Assembly: GCA_948474755.1 (NCBI GenBank)
Contig: CAOLHI010000927.1
Location: 496,001-560,000, forward strand
Direction of reading: 5' to 3'
Source of the DNA: Ctenosaura bakeri
Lineage: Eukaryota > Chordata > Lepidosauria > Squamata > Iguanidae
DNA: 64,000 bases
Both the position numbers and the translations under genes were made by a program. Position 1 is the first letter of the stretch, and each line of letters starts with the position of its first letter. Positions 41,808 through 52,612 of the stretch are shown here, piece after piece. The notes below the pieces were generated by a model. It saw only the letters and a list, made by a program, of their open reading frames with translations, made no database searches and was not told where the DNA came from.

Positions 41808-43142
41808 CTTCAGCAGTTCACAGAAGAAAACCAGGACATGTGTGGCCAACTATATATATATATATATCAGACTGTGGTCAAGATGGCAAAAGTTATGCAT
41901 AACAAAGGAAAGACAAGTGAGGATAAGCTACAGTAGTTTGCTTTTGCCTGAGCCTACTGGGGGGGGGCAGATTCCTACTCTTATCTCCTCCCCACCACCA
42001 CCATCTGCTGAGTCAAATGCAAAACTACTTTTTCATTTTGAACTCAGTTTGCTGCAATTGAAGTAAACTGAGAACAGAAGAGTGTTACCCAAGTGGCAGA
42101 CCCCATCCCGGGGGGATATAAAATTGATATCAAATATGACTTCCATGCCAGTGAGGTTGCCCAGGTGGGTGCGTAGACAAATAGGTCAAACGACTGAACC
42201 TAGGTCAAGGCCAGGAAAATCCCCAGTCACATTTCTCAAGGAGACCTCAGGCCAGATCAAAGAACAAAGGAGTCCTCAGCCACAAATAGCCAACTTGAAG
42301 GGATTACTGGGTTTTCTCGAGGTTGAGCCACTCCAGCTTTGGAGAATCCTACAAGGAACCAATCATGCAAACCATTAAGTTACTATTGTGCAGTGTTTTT
42401 CCTTTTATTTTGGCCATTGTTCTTCCCAGGAGAGGGCCTGCTCTTGAGGTACGTTCTATCCTGTAAGTAGTCCCCATTTTTGAAAGTCTCTTCGGAGAAT
42501 TCCCCACCACAGTAGCAGACCGGCACTCTGTTAGTCAAGTGCTCCCCTCAGCCACCTCTCTTCACTGAGCTCCTTCCTTCTCTCCACTTCCTGGACTGAA
42601 GACTTCTGGACAGGTGCAGTATCACTGCCTTTACTCCCTCTCTGCTATAATTTTTCACCTCTTTCTCTTCTCGATAGGCCTTGTGTGCATGAGTGAGTGA
42701 GTGCATTTGTTATCACGGTTATGATATGTCGGGTGAGAGCACTAGATATCCTTTTTGATATCAAATAATTTGGCCTTGCTTGACCTCTATGTGCCATCTC
42801 ACACCACATGTTTGCAGAGGCCTCCTGGACGAGCACATACGAGCACGGTCGTTAATGACTGTACATTCCAAAACCCCATTCAGGCTAGCAACTTAAGCCT
42901 CTCCGTTGCTTCAGGGAAAAACTTCCCTGCAAACCAGCTCGGCTCGGCTCGGAGTTACAGAAAGCCTTGCAGCCAAGAGCCAGGCCATTCCTTTATGTTG
43001 GACCATAGACGTAGCGGCCACGCTACTGTCATCAAGAGCTAAGCCAATCATGCTAAACTTGACCGTTTCCAACTCCTTTGTCCAACTCCAAATTTCCTTT
43101 GTTCTCACTGAGCATGACATAGCCTGTAGGTAAACTCCACCC

Positions 43143-43150
43143 TATAAAAG
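43143..43150 (+). promoter_or_regulatory. LTR TATA box
   Basis: TATAAAAG, about 235 bp upstream of the AATAAA at 43379-43384, in the plus-strand layout of an LTR promoter. The diverged older LTR has no equally clear box. Confidence 0.65.
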
Positions 43151-43378
43151 GTCCCCACTTTTGGGACCTCCTCGGACTACTTTGGACTTCCATCCCGCCT
43201 TGCTGCCAGTAGTCTAAGGGAACTCCCCTCAGCGAGCCCTGCTGAGATTTCTTCCCCGGAACCCTGCTTCTCTCCAGGACTACGAGACCAGTTGTCGTAT
43301 TGCCTTTCCTGAAAAAGCTCTCAGTTTCTATTTCTCAGTTAGTTAGTTTATGTCCTGTCTTGCGTGTTTCTTGTCTTT

Positions 43379-43384
43379 AATAAA
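43379..43384 (+). terminator. LTR polyadenylation signal
   Basis: AATAAA within CTTTAATAAAATATTG. The aligned position in the older LTR is the AATAAA at 43606-43611. Confidence 0.65.
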
Positions 43385-43905
43385 ATATTGTTTATTACTT
43401 TGAAAACCTTGTCCAGCCGCTCTCTGACCCGACGCTGTATACATAGGGTTAAATATCCTTGCTAACGTTACCCTGCCTCTCGTTTAGCCAAGAGAGTGCT
43501 CAAACTAAATTCCCCCAACTTGTGCTTTTGTTTGGTTATTTGGGCGCCCCTCCCGGGACCCCCATCATACAGGGTAACACATTGGTGCGTGAGAACATAT
43601 CTGTAAATAAACTCCATTTATTAGTATGATTGTCTGTCTTTTTGCTTGGTCTGAGCTCATAAAAATTGGGTAGAAGATCCTGCTGGGTTACCCTGCCCCT
43701 CGTACTGCCAAGCTAGTGCTCCACTAATTTCCCCAATCCTTGCATTTTTGGAGCAAATCAAGGTGTCCCTCAGGGGACCCCCCAAAGTCAAGTTAACCAA
43801 GGGGAAGTGGGATGAGGAGAGGGAAACTAGGGCATTTACCAAGAAGCTGAAAAAAGTACGGTGCCAGAGGATTAATCAGGACTTCCTTGTTAAATCAATA
43901 GGGTT

Positions 43906-45076
43906 GTAGGGCTCACCATCAGAAGATCAGTATGACAGCTTCTTTTTTCCTGAGGGTATGAAAATAGCTATTCTCAACTCTGCTGCTGGCCAAAGGGATG
44001 ATGCCGAGCCCACCAACTGCTAGGTTGCTTTTGCATATTGAGGAGTATTTTAATTTTTTTTAAAAAAAGACTCTGCAGGCATAATGATGGGTTACAGCTG
44101 TATATGTCACCGGAAGGGCTCTAGCCACCCAAAGGAACTTTTCTAAGCTCTTTGCCAGTGTTGTGTCCCTGCCACTTACTCAAGAATGCCAGGTCCTCCT
44201 TGCAGGAGGCTTATTTCGAAAAGGGACAAATACAGGCCAGGCTGTTGTAAATCTGGCAATCTGGCAATTTGGACATCATGGCATCATGAATCTGTGGAGG
44301 CTGCTTCCCTTCACACATTTTCAAAGCCCAATCCATGGGGGAAAGGGCAATATAGCAGAAATGGGCTTTTAAAGAATTTTCAATGAGATTAAGCTAATCA
44401 ACCATTTTTTTCAGTGTCTCTCCTATATTGCCTGAAAGGGATAAAGTACAGGAAGGAAGCTGGCACAATAGCCAGAGACACTAAAATTACTACCATTATC
44501 AGAAGACTCTCAACTCTTCCGCACAATTATCCCTTTGAAATCTCCTCTGATTGAGGAGTCTCTTCATCTGAATTGGGCCATGCCTGCTAGCAAGGACAAT
44601 GGTTTTGATGTAGTCCCTGCCCCCATATACACATTTTTTTAAGGATTGAAAAATATTTCTCATTGTCATTCAAAGCCTTTCAAGTACACTTCCCTTCACT
44701 CTATCCTAACAGCTGTTGTATTTCCTCAAGTTGTTATCCTTTTTTTGAAAAATAATAAACTATTATCATCATATGAGATTAGCCTATTTCATCACTTCCC
44801 AAGGGAGACCACTTGGCTGACATCATCAGAACAGCTGGAGAAGGCCTCAGCTGCACTCACAGAGACAATTGCAGAATTGAACTTAACATGCAGTCCTTGA
44901 AAGACCAAAAGTGGTCTTAGGCATAGAACAAGCTTCCAGATAGAGTCTGTAAATTCATAGGTACTAATATGAAGTTTCTACATGCCACACGTTATAGCAT
45001 GAGTGGATAACTTCCAAGCATTTGGAGGTCTACAGTGACAATTTCCATACAACGCACACATGCACAAGTGGTAGGG
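43906..45076. other. No feature recognised
   Basis: No repeat boundary or coding signal found. Short frames only. Confidence 0.4.
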
Positions 45077-45395
45077 CATACCCTCCAATATTTCACAGGT
45101 GAAAACTGGAATGTATGTAGACAAATTATGTCAGAGCATGGTCAAGATGGAAGAACTCATTGCTGAGGAAGAACAGACAAGCTAGGAAAAGTTGCTGCAG
45201 ATTGATTTTGCCTAAGCCTACTGGGAAGGGCATAACTGCCCTTCCCTTTTCCCGCTATGTTTAACTCAATTTGCAGCAATGGAGGTAAGCTAAGGACAAA
45301 GCGGGAAACTGGGAAAGAGAGAAAGAAACTATTGTAAAAGTTGTCAAAAAAGTAGACAGGCCTCTGTCCCTGCCAATTCAGGTGGAGCGCAAGGG
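45077..45395 (-). mobile_element. Family C DNA transposon
   Basis: Starts CATACCCTCCAATATTTCAC; continues with GAGCATGGTCAAGATGGAAG, AGCCTACTGGGAAGGGC, TTTGCAGCAATGGAGGTAAG and CTCTGTCCCTGCCAATTCAGG. The far end runs into the CR1 that starts near 45408. Confidence 0.65.
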
Positions 45396-45621
45396 AGGCA
45401 GAGCATTGTCCATGTGATGAGGGCATGCTGATAAAATTTTCAGATGAAACCAAATTGGAAAGGGTTGCTAATACTCCAGAGGACAGGATCAAAATTCAAA
45501 ATGACCTTAACAGATTGGAGAGCTAGGCCAAAGCCAACAAAATGAATTTCAACAGAAAAAAATGTGAGATCCTACATTTAAGCAGAAAAAATGGAATGCA
45601 CAAATATAGGATGGAGGACAC

Positions 45622-46140
45622 GTGGCTGGATGTGAAAGGGACCTAGGAGTCTTGTGGGACCACAAGCTGAATATGAGTCAGCAGTGTGATGCGGCAACCA
45701 AGAAAGCCAACATAATTCGCATCAATAGGAGTATGGTATCTAGATCAAGGGAAGTAATAGTGCCACTCTATTCTGCATTGGTTAGACCTCCTTTGGAATA
45801 CTGTGTCCAGTTCTGGGCTCCTCATTTCAAGAAGGATATTGACAAACTGGAACATGTCCAGAGGAGGGTGACCAAAATGGTGAAGGGTCTGGAAGCCATG
45901 CCCTATCAGCAGTGGCTGAGGGAGCTGGATATGTTTAGTCTGCAGAAGAGGAGGTTAAGAGGGGACATGGTAGCCATGTTTAAATTTTCTGAAGGGATGC
46001 CATGTCGAGGAGAGAGCGGACTTGTTTTCTGCTGCTCCAGAGACTAGGACAAGGAGCAATGGATTAAAACTACAGGAAGAGAGATTCCACTTAAGGCTCA
46101 GGAAGGACTTCCTGATGATCAAAGCTGTTCAACAGTGGAA
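45622..46140 (+). pseudogene. CR1 ORF2 C-terminal pseudogene
   Basis: The frame at 45622-46047 has [20 protein letters not shown] and [17 protein letters not shown]; the sequence switches frame near 46030, where [18 protein letters not shown] continues. The RT catalytic region upstream is fragmentary. Inactive. Confidence 0.8.
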
Positions 46141-46287
46141 TATGCTGCCTTGGAGTGTGGTAGAGTCTCCTTCTTTGGAGATTTTTAAGCAGAGGCTGTA
46201 TGGCCATCTGTTGAGAGTGCTTTCATGTGTGTTTCTGCATGATAGGGGGCTAGACTGGATGGCCCCTGTGGTCTCTTCCAATTCTAT

Positions 46288-46778
46288 GGCCCTTTCCACA
46301 TGTGGAGGGAGAAACGGGGGGAAATGTGCTGAAACAGAGCTTACCGGCAGCCGGGAAGGTCCGTCGCCGTGTGGAGCAGCACGAGTTCACTGCTCCGCAC
46401 TCCTGCGGCGTCCAAAATGATGGCTCTGGCATCCAAAATGGTGGCTTCTGGCTGGCGGAGGCTCTCCACCAACCGGAGAAGTTCGCCAGCTGGAAGCCCG
46501 CCCCCGGCAGATCTGCAGGCACACACTAGTGCACTCCTGCAAATCTGCACTGGAGCGCAGTGACCGAGCTGCACGGGGCTGCACGCTCCGTGCTTTTTAA
46601 AAACCTCTGAAAAGAGGTTTTAAAAAAAAACATGGAGCGCCACCACTTCCAGTCACTTCGGAGCGGATTGAGGTATGGAACTACACTAAAGTAGTCCGCC
46701 CCAATCCACTCCACGGTGCAGACGACCTTCTTCGGAAGTCGCTCTGCAGTGTTTTATCACCCTGGTGTGGAAAGGGCT
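46288..46778 (+). mobile_element. K-related MITE, 491 bp, TSD TAT
   Basis: Ends GGCCCTTTCCACATGTGG and GGTGTGGAAAGGGCT; TAT at 46285-46287 and 46779-46781. The host CR1 tail restores to ATTCTATGATTCTATG when the element and one TAT are removed. Contains a short tandem repeat (TCCAAAATGATGGCTCTGG, then TCCAAAATGGTGGCTTCTGG) absent from the 430-bp relative at 26630. CTTACCGGC near the left end is a donor motif on the minus strand. Confidence 0.88.
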
Positions 46779-46800
46779 TATGATTCTATGAATTTGCTGC

Positions 46801-47689
46801 CATCACAGCAATAAGAGGAAATAAATATTGCTTGCCATCTAAACTAGAAGTGGGCAACTCTTTGGGGATGGGGGTTGCACTGTCCCCCACAAGGGCACCT
46901 GAAAGGCTGCCTACTGCCACAATCCTTTGGGGAAAATGGGGTTTTAGTCATTATTTTTTTGTCTCCAAATATACAAACACCCCTAAGGTGTTCTCTATGC
47001 TTTTTATCCTCTCCTGTTGAGGGGAAAAGAAGTCTTCTCCTAGACCTCAAATGCCCTATGGAGACCACAAATGTGGGGAAATGCAGCTGCAAAAAATGGT
47101 ATAACAGAAGATTAACTGGGACTGTCCCTCCTAAATGAGAGAGCTGGGGGAGGGATTGTTAATCTAATTTTGTTTCTTTTGTGTTATAATTGCTGCTTTT
47201 AAGCAGAGATTGGAAATAACGTGTAACAACCAATATCATTCACTGTAATGAGTCATTTTTTGAGTTGAGAGTCAATACCATTCCTGTCACAGTGTAAAAC
47301 AGGAGTTGGGAGAGTACAGCATGTGAGTCACATGCACCCCAAGATCCCCCCTTCCCAAATTTCCTTGGTCATTTTGAAAAAATGCTTCCTATGGTAGGGG
47401 GATGCAATTTTGCCATATTTTTGTGCTCATCCAGGTCCACAGGCCTTTGAGGTATAGATGTGACAAAATTGCCCCATGTCCTCTAGTCGTGTGGAATAGC
47501 ACAGCAGGACTGTGGCTTTCCAGGGTCCCATTGCGGGCCAATGAGGCCTCATGGCATATGAAATTTTCACACTCATAATTTGACAGAAAGACATTTGTTG
47601 CCAGCAGAAATCAAGCGATGATCTATTTGGGTGAGGAGGCAGGAAGAATTGTCACCAGTTTTGTCCTCAAATATACACAGAACCCTTTA
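46801..47689. other. Old hAT-like debris, otherwise unassigned
   Basis: 46850-46900 (TAGAAGTGGGCAACTC) and 47300-47345 (CAGGAGTTGGGAGAGTACAGC) resemble hAT ends of the E1 type. Boundaries cannot be drawn. Confidence 0.35.
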
Positions 47690-47905
47690 ACACTATGTTA
47701 TAGCACTATAGATATAGTACTATGATTCCATTTTAATCATGGCTGCATTCTATGGAATCCTGGAGTTTGGAGCATGCTGTGGCACTTGAGCTCTCTGGCT
47801 GTCAATTCCAAATGCCCTGCCCTAATCTGCAAATCCTAAGATTCCATAGGATGCTGCCATAACAATGGAATCATAGTGCTATAGTTGTGTAGTGTAAAAA
47901 GGCCC
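47690..47905. mobile_element. M-like palindromic MITE, diverged
   Basis: Left arm with TTATAGCACTATAG, TATGGAATCCTGGAGTTTGG; right arm with AGATTCCATAGGATGC, CATAGTGCTATAGTTGTG and the end GTGTAAAAAGGCCC. The left terminus is degraded (ACCCTTTAACACTATG). Confidence 0.65.
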
Positions 47906-49040
47906 AAGATGGCTAGGGGGCTTCCCCACCCAACCCCATTATTTGTTTGTTTGTCTTGTTTTACTTAAGTAAGATCTGCAGAGGGCCCTGTTGGGTGCTA
48001 GATCAGTTGGACTATACTAAAGCAGTACAATTTGCTAGCCACTGTTGGAAATATCACTATTTGTTGGTATGGATGTACACAGCTCCCAACATTTTTAGAC
48101 TTCCCTTGGGGACATGGCTATGAGGATTGTCACAGTGAGCACCTGAATTTAAAACTTAGTACTATACCATTATCTGTGGCTAGTGTCCTTGTTTATTCTG
48201 CCTTGTTTCACAGTATTTCAATATTCTATCATCTATAAAAATGAAAGTTTATGCAATATTTTAAAGACCTACTCTGAAAAGCATGCCATAAAACAAAGCA
48301 GAGATAACATTATCAGGATGATCTGCAATGTTTACCTTATTTTAGAACCAGAGTTCCATATTTTTATTTTCAGTTCTTTGATCTGGGACAACAGGCTGGA
48401 CTATATTTCAAAATCCTTATCAAAGTTTTTTATCTTTTCAACATTCTAATGAATTATATTTCTAGCACTGACTGCTCCAGAGTTTTTATATGCAATACAA
48501 ATATGTCATGTCAGTCTGACATTCTCTCTGAATTTCAAACATGCACCTTCCTTTTATTCCATGATATCTGATTATCTGATCTTGCCCTGTATGAATTCTC
48601 AAAGTACTGAATCATAAACAGGGCTTTATGGAACAAGAAACTAAAACATGAAACATTCCCCTGTTTTCTTAAGAGTTTATCTAAACAATGGCTGCAAAAT
48701 TCAAACAAGGGTCTCCAAACTTTAGCTTTCAAACTAGTTTCATGTGGCTGTACTCAGACATAAAAGCCAATTCTCAAATTATTTTATTTTATGTTTCTTT
48801 TTATCATGTTCTATTCACAACAATCTGCTGAATTTGATAAACACACTATTGTCACAGAGCAATACAAATCCAAAGTTACATCTAATGGGTCAATTTATTT
48901 ATTAAAATGTAAATGTAAAATATAATATCCAAATAGCACCCTATGGCACAAGGTCTCAGGGCAGCACACAAGTAAAATCAAGTTAAGCAGGTTGAAACAT
49001 TCTGTATTCAAAGATACAGCCATGTTAGTTTGTATCAGTA
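47906..49040. other. No feature recognised
   Basis: AT-rich DNA without identifiable repeat or gene. Confidence 0.45.
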
Positions 49041-49041
49041 T

Positions 49042-49280
49042 AGAATTGGCCCTCCATATATGCGGATTCTGTATCCACAGATTCAACCAACCATGGCTTG
49101 AAAATATCTCGCCTCACCAAAAAAAAATAAAATCCAAAAGCAAACTTTGATTTTGCCATTTTGTATAAGAGACACTATTTTACTATACTATTGTACATAA
49201 TGAGACTTGAGCATCTATGAATTTTGGCATCCACAGGGGGTCCTGGAACCAAACCCTAGCAGATACCAAGGGTCTACTAT
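49042..49280. mobile_element. pogo/Tigger-like MITE
   Basis: Left AATTGGCCCTCCATATATGCGG and CCACAGATTCAACCAACC; right GGTCCTGGAACCAAACCC, CAGATACCAAGGGTCTACTA. The layout matches the Tigger-derived repeats of amniotes. TA bases flank both ends. Diverged, no coding. Confidence 0.7.
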
Positions 49281-49374
49281 AAAAAAGGATCTTGTATCAC
49301 CTTTGAGATGATTGCAAGAAAGAAGTTTGTAGCATAAGCTTTCATAGACTCAGTCTGCAAAAGAAAACATAGTG

Positions 49375-49590
49375 CTGTAATTGTGTGCCTTCAAGTGATT
49401 TCTGACTTATGGCAATATTAAAGCAATCCTATCACCGGGTTTTCTTGGCAGAATATGTTTGAGGGGCTTGCTATTGTCTGTCTTCTGATGCCAAGTAATT
49501 GATTTGTCAGTGGGTTTCCAGGGCTAAGTCTCAAACTCTGGTCTCCCAGAGTCCCTGTTGAACACCAAAACCGTGATACCCCACTGGCTT
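49375..49590 (-). mobile_element. Sauria-type SINE, diverged
   Basis: Tail TGTGTGCCTTCAAGTGATTTC with TGACTTATGGCAATATT first, then GGTTTTCTTGGCAGAATATG, CAGTGGGTTTCCAGGGC and CTCTGGTCTCCCAGAGTCC. Head degraded. Confidence 0.75.
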
Positions 49591-51800
49591 CTGGCATAAT
49601 TTGAAGCAATAAAAATAAACAGACTAAAAGTATACTGAACAGTTAAAAGTATGTTTAAACATGAAATCAGTCTAAAACCATTTGCAGAATCATTAATTTC
49701 TTTAAGCAATTAGAATCAGAACCATCCTGATTTCAGCTTCTCATAAGTGCACCTGCCTACCACAAGAAGAGTAGCCAAATTAAGGTCATCCTCAGACTTT
49801 CTCATGTTAACTCACTATGATTATTAACAGCACCATGAGACCTGGCACATAAAGGTTTTTGCTAGGATTGGTTATTTGTTCCACCAGGAATATCATAGGA
49901 ATAAAGGTTCTCTCTTTAATCTGGAGTGAGCACATACCAGAGAGTGGAGGACCAACACTGACTGATGTTCAGCTTTGTACAGGTTCTAGCACTCCAGTCC
50001 CAGAGACTGGACTGCTAGAACTACTATTCTGAAATTTTCAGAGCTGCTATTTTGAAGTTGGCTGCTGAGTACTGTAACTCTTTACATGCTGCACAAAGCA
50101 CAACAAAGAAGCTGATAAGCAGCAGGAACAAACTTTCCCTTTTCTTAGCAGAGACTAGGAGTATGGAGTGGCTGCGGTGTTTGTCTGGGCACTAGAGGCA
50201 CAAGAGAAAGACTAGGAGGCCCAAGGCCTATGGAATGAGCTGGAAGATGCTCCAATATGTGATGGCAGGCCCGGAAGGAGACCAAGAGTGTGGAGCAACA
50301 GCATTTGCCCATGTGCTAGAGGAGGAGGAGAAAGACTGGGAGAACCAACATCTATAGGAATGGCTGGGGAAAACTAGTGTACTGCAAAGAAGAAATACAT
50401 TACCTCTACAGAATCCAGGTGCAGACTGGCACTCAAGTCTCCAAGGTCAAATTTATGGTGAGACCCATGAAAGCAAGGGGAGGGGACTGGCTTGGGAAAA
50501 CTGTGTTGTTATGCTTAGCTGACAAATGAGATCATTATATGGGCTAAATTCGATATTTGCCGATCCTTTGTTCTTTCAATTCTGGCAACATTTGCAGTAT
50601 GTACTATTGTTTTCTCTTTGGGTTACTAAGTAAAGGCTTCTGAAAAGCTCGGAGCTATTTTCTTTGAACCAAGGACAAGTTTGTACTTGACATCATGTAT
50701 GCTATTTGTGAAGACTGGGAGTGATCTCTGGATGTCTTTCAGGCTCTTTTTGGAAGAGTTGGCTGTTTCAGGGTAAAGACACACCCCAGAAAAACCAAAA
50801 TGGCATAATATCCCTGAGTGGGTTTTCAAGGTTTTTTGGTTGAATGGTGACTTTTGGGAAGATGAAAACATTGGGCATCCCAAGGTCCTTGGGATGGGGA
50901 GCTGTAGGAGTCTCAAAGGCTGCACTGCCTCCCCCACAGTTAAATACAGTTAAATACAGCCCATGGCTACACACATCCCAGTCATGCTTTCTACCATGCT
51001 TTTCCGCATAGTCTACTTTACAGCAGGGAGCATGCACTGCTCCACTTGGGTTCATACATATTCAGCAGATATTCTGGCTCCTGTGGTCTGAACATCTTGC
51101 CTATGTCATGTTATGTACATTCATAAGAAAGATAGATTTCTGTTTTTTCTTACCTGCTTCTAATATTTTTACAGCTGGTTCTTATGTAAATACCTACTCA
51201 CCGACCCTATTTGTAAATAAATATAGCTCCTTTACTTTGGTGTTTGGTCAATTTCTTTGGGTATTGCTAAGGTACACAATCCAGTCTTGGTCCATTGGTC
51301 ACCTCTTACTCTTTGGGGTTTTCAGGGGTATGTTGAGCCCATGAAACACAGTGGCTTGGAATAGTCCAGAGCTGTTTTGCATGGCTTTATGGATATTTGA
51401 GATGGTAGCAGACTACCAAACAAGGTAGATATAACTCTAAGTGGCAGTTAAGTTGCCAGATTATGGGTATCTTGACATTGGACCAATTCTCTGTTTCCAA
51501 ACATCACTTGTATGACTAAACAGTGGAACTTCAAGCAGAGGAAGAGAGGGACCAATGCAGCTGAGGGCTGGGGCCTTAGTTCTCAATGGTTTCCACTGAG
51601 GTTTATGGGACAATGGGTAGAGAAAAGATTAGCCACTATACGGTTCTATCAGGCCTATTATTAGAAAGAAAGAAAACAGCTCAGCAGCAGTACTATATAT
51701 ATAATTTTTACAGTTAATACAGTAGAATTAATATAGATAAGGTCAGTGTCATTTTCTCTAATATTCAATATCTTTATTTTTAATTATTGACATTTGACAC
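49591..51800. other. Mostly unassigned
   Basis: 51180-51300 (TATTTGTAAATAAATATAGC, then TTTGGTGTTTGG) looks a little like an LTR poly(A)/U5 zone, but I could not find ends. No coding signal. Confidence 0.35.
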
Positions 51801-51804
51801 CACA

Positions 51805-51990
51805 CACCTATAACACTTTGATACCATTTTAATTGCCATGGCTACACAGTATGGAATCCTTTGATTTGTAGCTTGGTATGGCACTAGAGTTTTCTGGCAG
51901 AGAATTGAAATAACTCACAAAACTACAAATCCCAGGATTCCATAGGAGGGAGTCATGGCAGTTAAAGTGGCATCCAAGTGTTGTCATTTT
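51805..51990. mobile_element. M-like palindromic MITE, diverged
   Basis: TAACACTTTGATACCATTTTAATTG near the left mirrors GGCAGTTAAAGTGGCATCC on the right; TATGGAATCCTTTGATTTGTAG mirrors CTACAAATCCCAGGATTCC. No duplicated flanks seen. Confidence 0.6.
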
Positions 51991-52494
51991 GTCACGTGAA
52001 AGATATCTAAAGCCCTATCCTACGCCCCTCCCTCAATAGTCTGAGGCTATCAAGATTCATATAGGACTTTTAAGTGGTCAAAGCACTTCACATGTATTGC
52101 CTAACTATAATTCCTTTTGCAGTAGTTTTCCTCATATTGCAGATTGGACAAGTGAGGCCGAGAGAGAATGGCTTGCTGATAACTACCCAGTGGTTTTGTG
52201 GCAGAGTGAGATCTGAGGTAGAAAATTTACTATTCTTAATGAGTGTCAAAGCAGATCATACATTTAGCATGTATTTAAAAAACGGGCTCTCTGAAGTGAT
52301 TAAAGAAACCTGTTTTTCATAGCAAGTGCTTTTTCCTCACAGATGCATTTAGTGTACTTTGCATTATGAAAAAATGGGTTTAATTGCAAGCAGGACTGCT
52401 GAGGTACATATCTCTGAAGAAATCTCATTGGGACAAGAGAAAATGGGTTAATCATAGGACATACCATTCAACTCTGTCTCTGATTTGACACTCA

Positions 52495-52612
52495 GGCCAT
52501 TTCTGCACTAGCGTGTTATAGTGCTATTATTCCACTTGCAACATCCTATGGAATCCTGGGGTTTGCAGTTTAAGGAGGGGCCTTTGAAAGTGGAATAATA
52601 ACACTATAACAG
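52495..52612. mobile_element. M-type MITE, internally deleted and right-truncated
   Basis: GGCCATTTCTGCACTAGCG after TCA, continuing CCACTTGCAACATCCTATGG and GGTTTGCAGTTTAAGGAGG, then jumping to GTGGAATAATAACACTATAAC. The right terminus is lost. Confidence 0.72.

Larger units (their letters stand above)
42708..43579 (+). mobile_element. Younger solo LTR, family D, 872 bp, TSD CATT
   Basis: Begins TGTTATCACGG and ends CAGGGTAACA, so TGTTA...TAACA termini. CATT is found at 42704-42707 and 43580-43583, a 4-bp duplication as made by several retrovirus-like integrases. U3 runs to the TATA box at 43143, AATAAA lies at 43379-43384, and U5 follows. A short CTCGGCTCGGCTCGG repeat is near 42938. It sits inside an older LTR of the same family. 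Confidence 0.85.
42083..43799 (+). mobile_element. Older solo LTR, family D, interrupted by a younger relative
   Basis: Starts TGTTACCC at 42083; the likely end is GTTAACCA at 43799. Outside are AGAG and AGGG, a near match for a 4-bp duplication. 42440-42707 aligns with the younger LTR's 43135-43345 (TGTAAGTAGTCCCCATTTTTG versus AAAAGGTCCCCACTTTTGG). 43600-43783 aligns with 43375-43563 (GTTACCCTGCCCCTCGTACTGCC versus GTTACCCTGCCTCTCGTTTAGCC). AATAAA at 43606-43611 is its poly(A) signal. It is interrupted at 42708. No coding interior. Confidence 0.7.
41815..43905 (-). mobile_element. Family C DNA transposon, split by nested LTRs
   Basis: 41815-42082 (CATGTGTGGCCAAC, AAGATGGCAAAAGTTATG, TTGCTTTTGCCTGAGCC, TTTGCTGCAATTGAAGTAAAC) and 43800-43905 (GAAGTGGGATGAGGAGAGGG, GAAGCTGAAAAAAGTACGG, AGAGGATTAATCAGGAC) are two consecutive parts of family C in antisense. 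A TA microsatellite lies near 41850-41867. The interval is the LTR pair. Confidence 0.68.
45408..46800 (+). mobile_element. CR1 LINE, 5'-truncated, with a K element in its tail
   Basis: 45408-46287 is the ORF2 C-terminal region and 3' UTR (GGGCATGCTGATAAAATTTTC at the RT palm, later [15 protein letters not shown] and [12 protein letters not shown] in the frame at 45622-46047). The 3' tail is split: TTCCAATTCTAT before the K element and TATGATTCTATGAATTT after it. Frameshifts break the coding text. Older than the 18.3- and 30.9-kb copies. Confidence 0.87.

Noticed and set aside
42083..43799. A provirus with two LTRs
   Set aside because: The tandem similarity is explained by one LTR nested in another. 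There is no gag, pol or env text, and the TGGTGCGTGAG after 43579 is outer-LTR sequence and not a convincing primer binding site.
51180..51300. Retroviral-type R/U5 region
   Set aside because: Only a TGTAAATAAATA motif is suggestive; no TG...CA ends or target duplication found.
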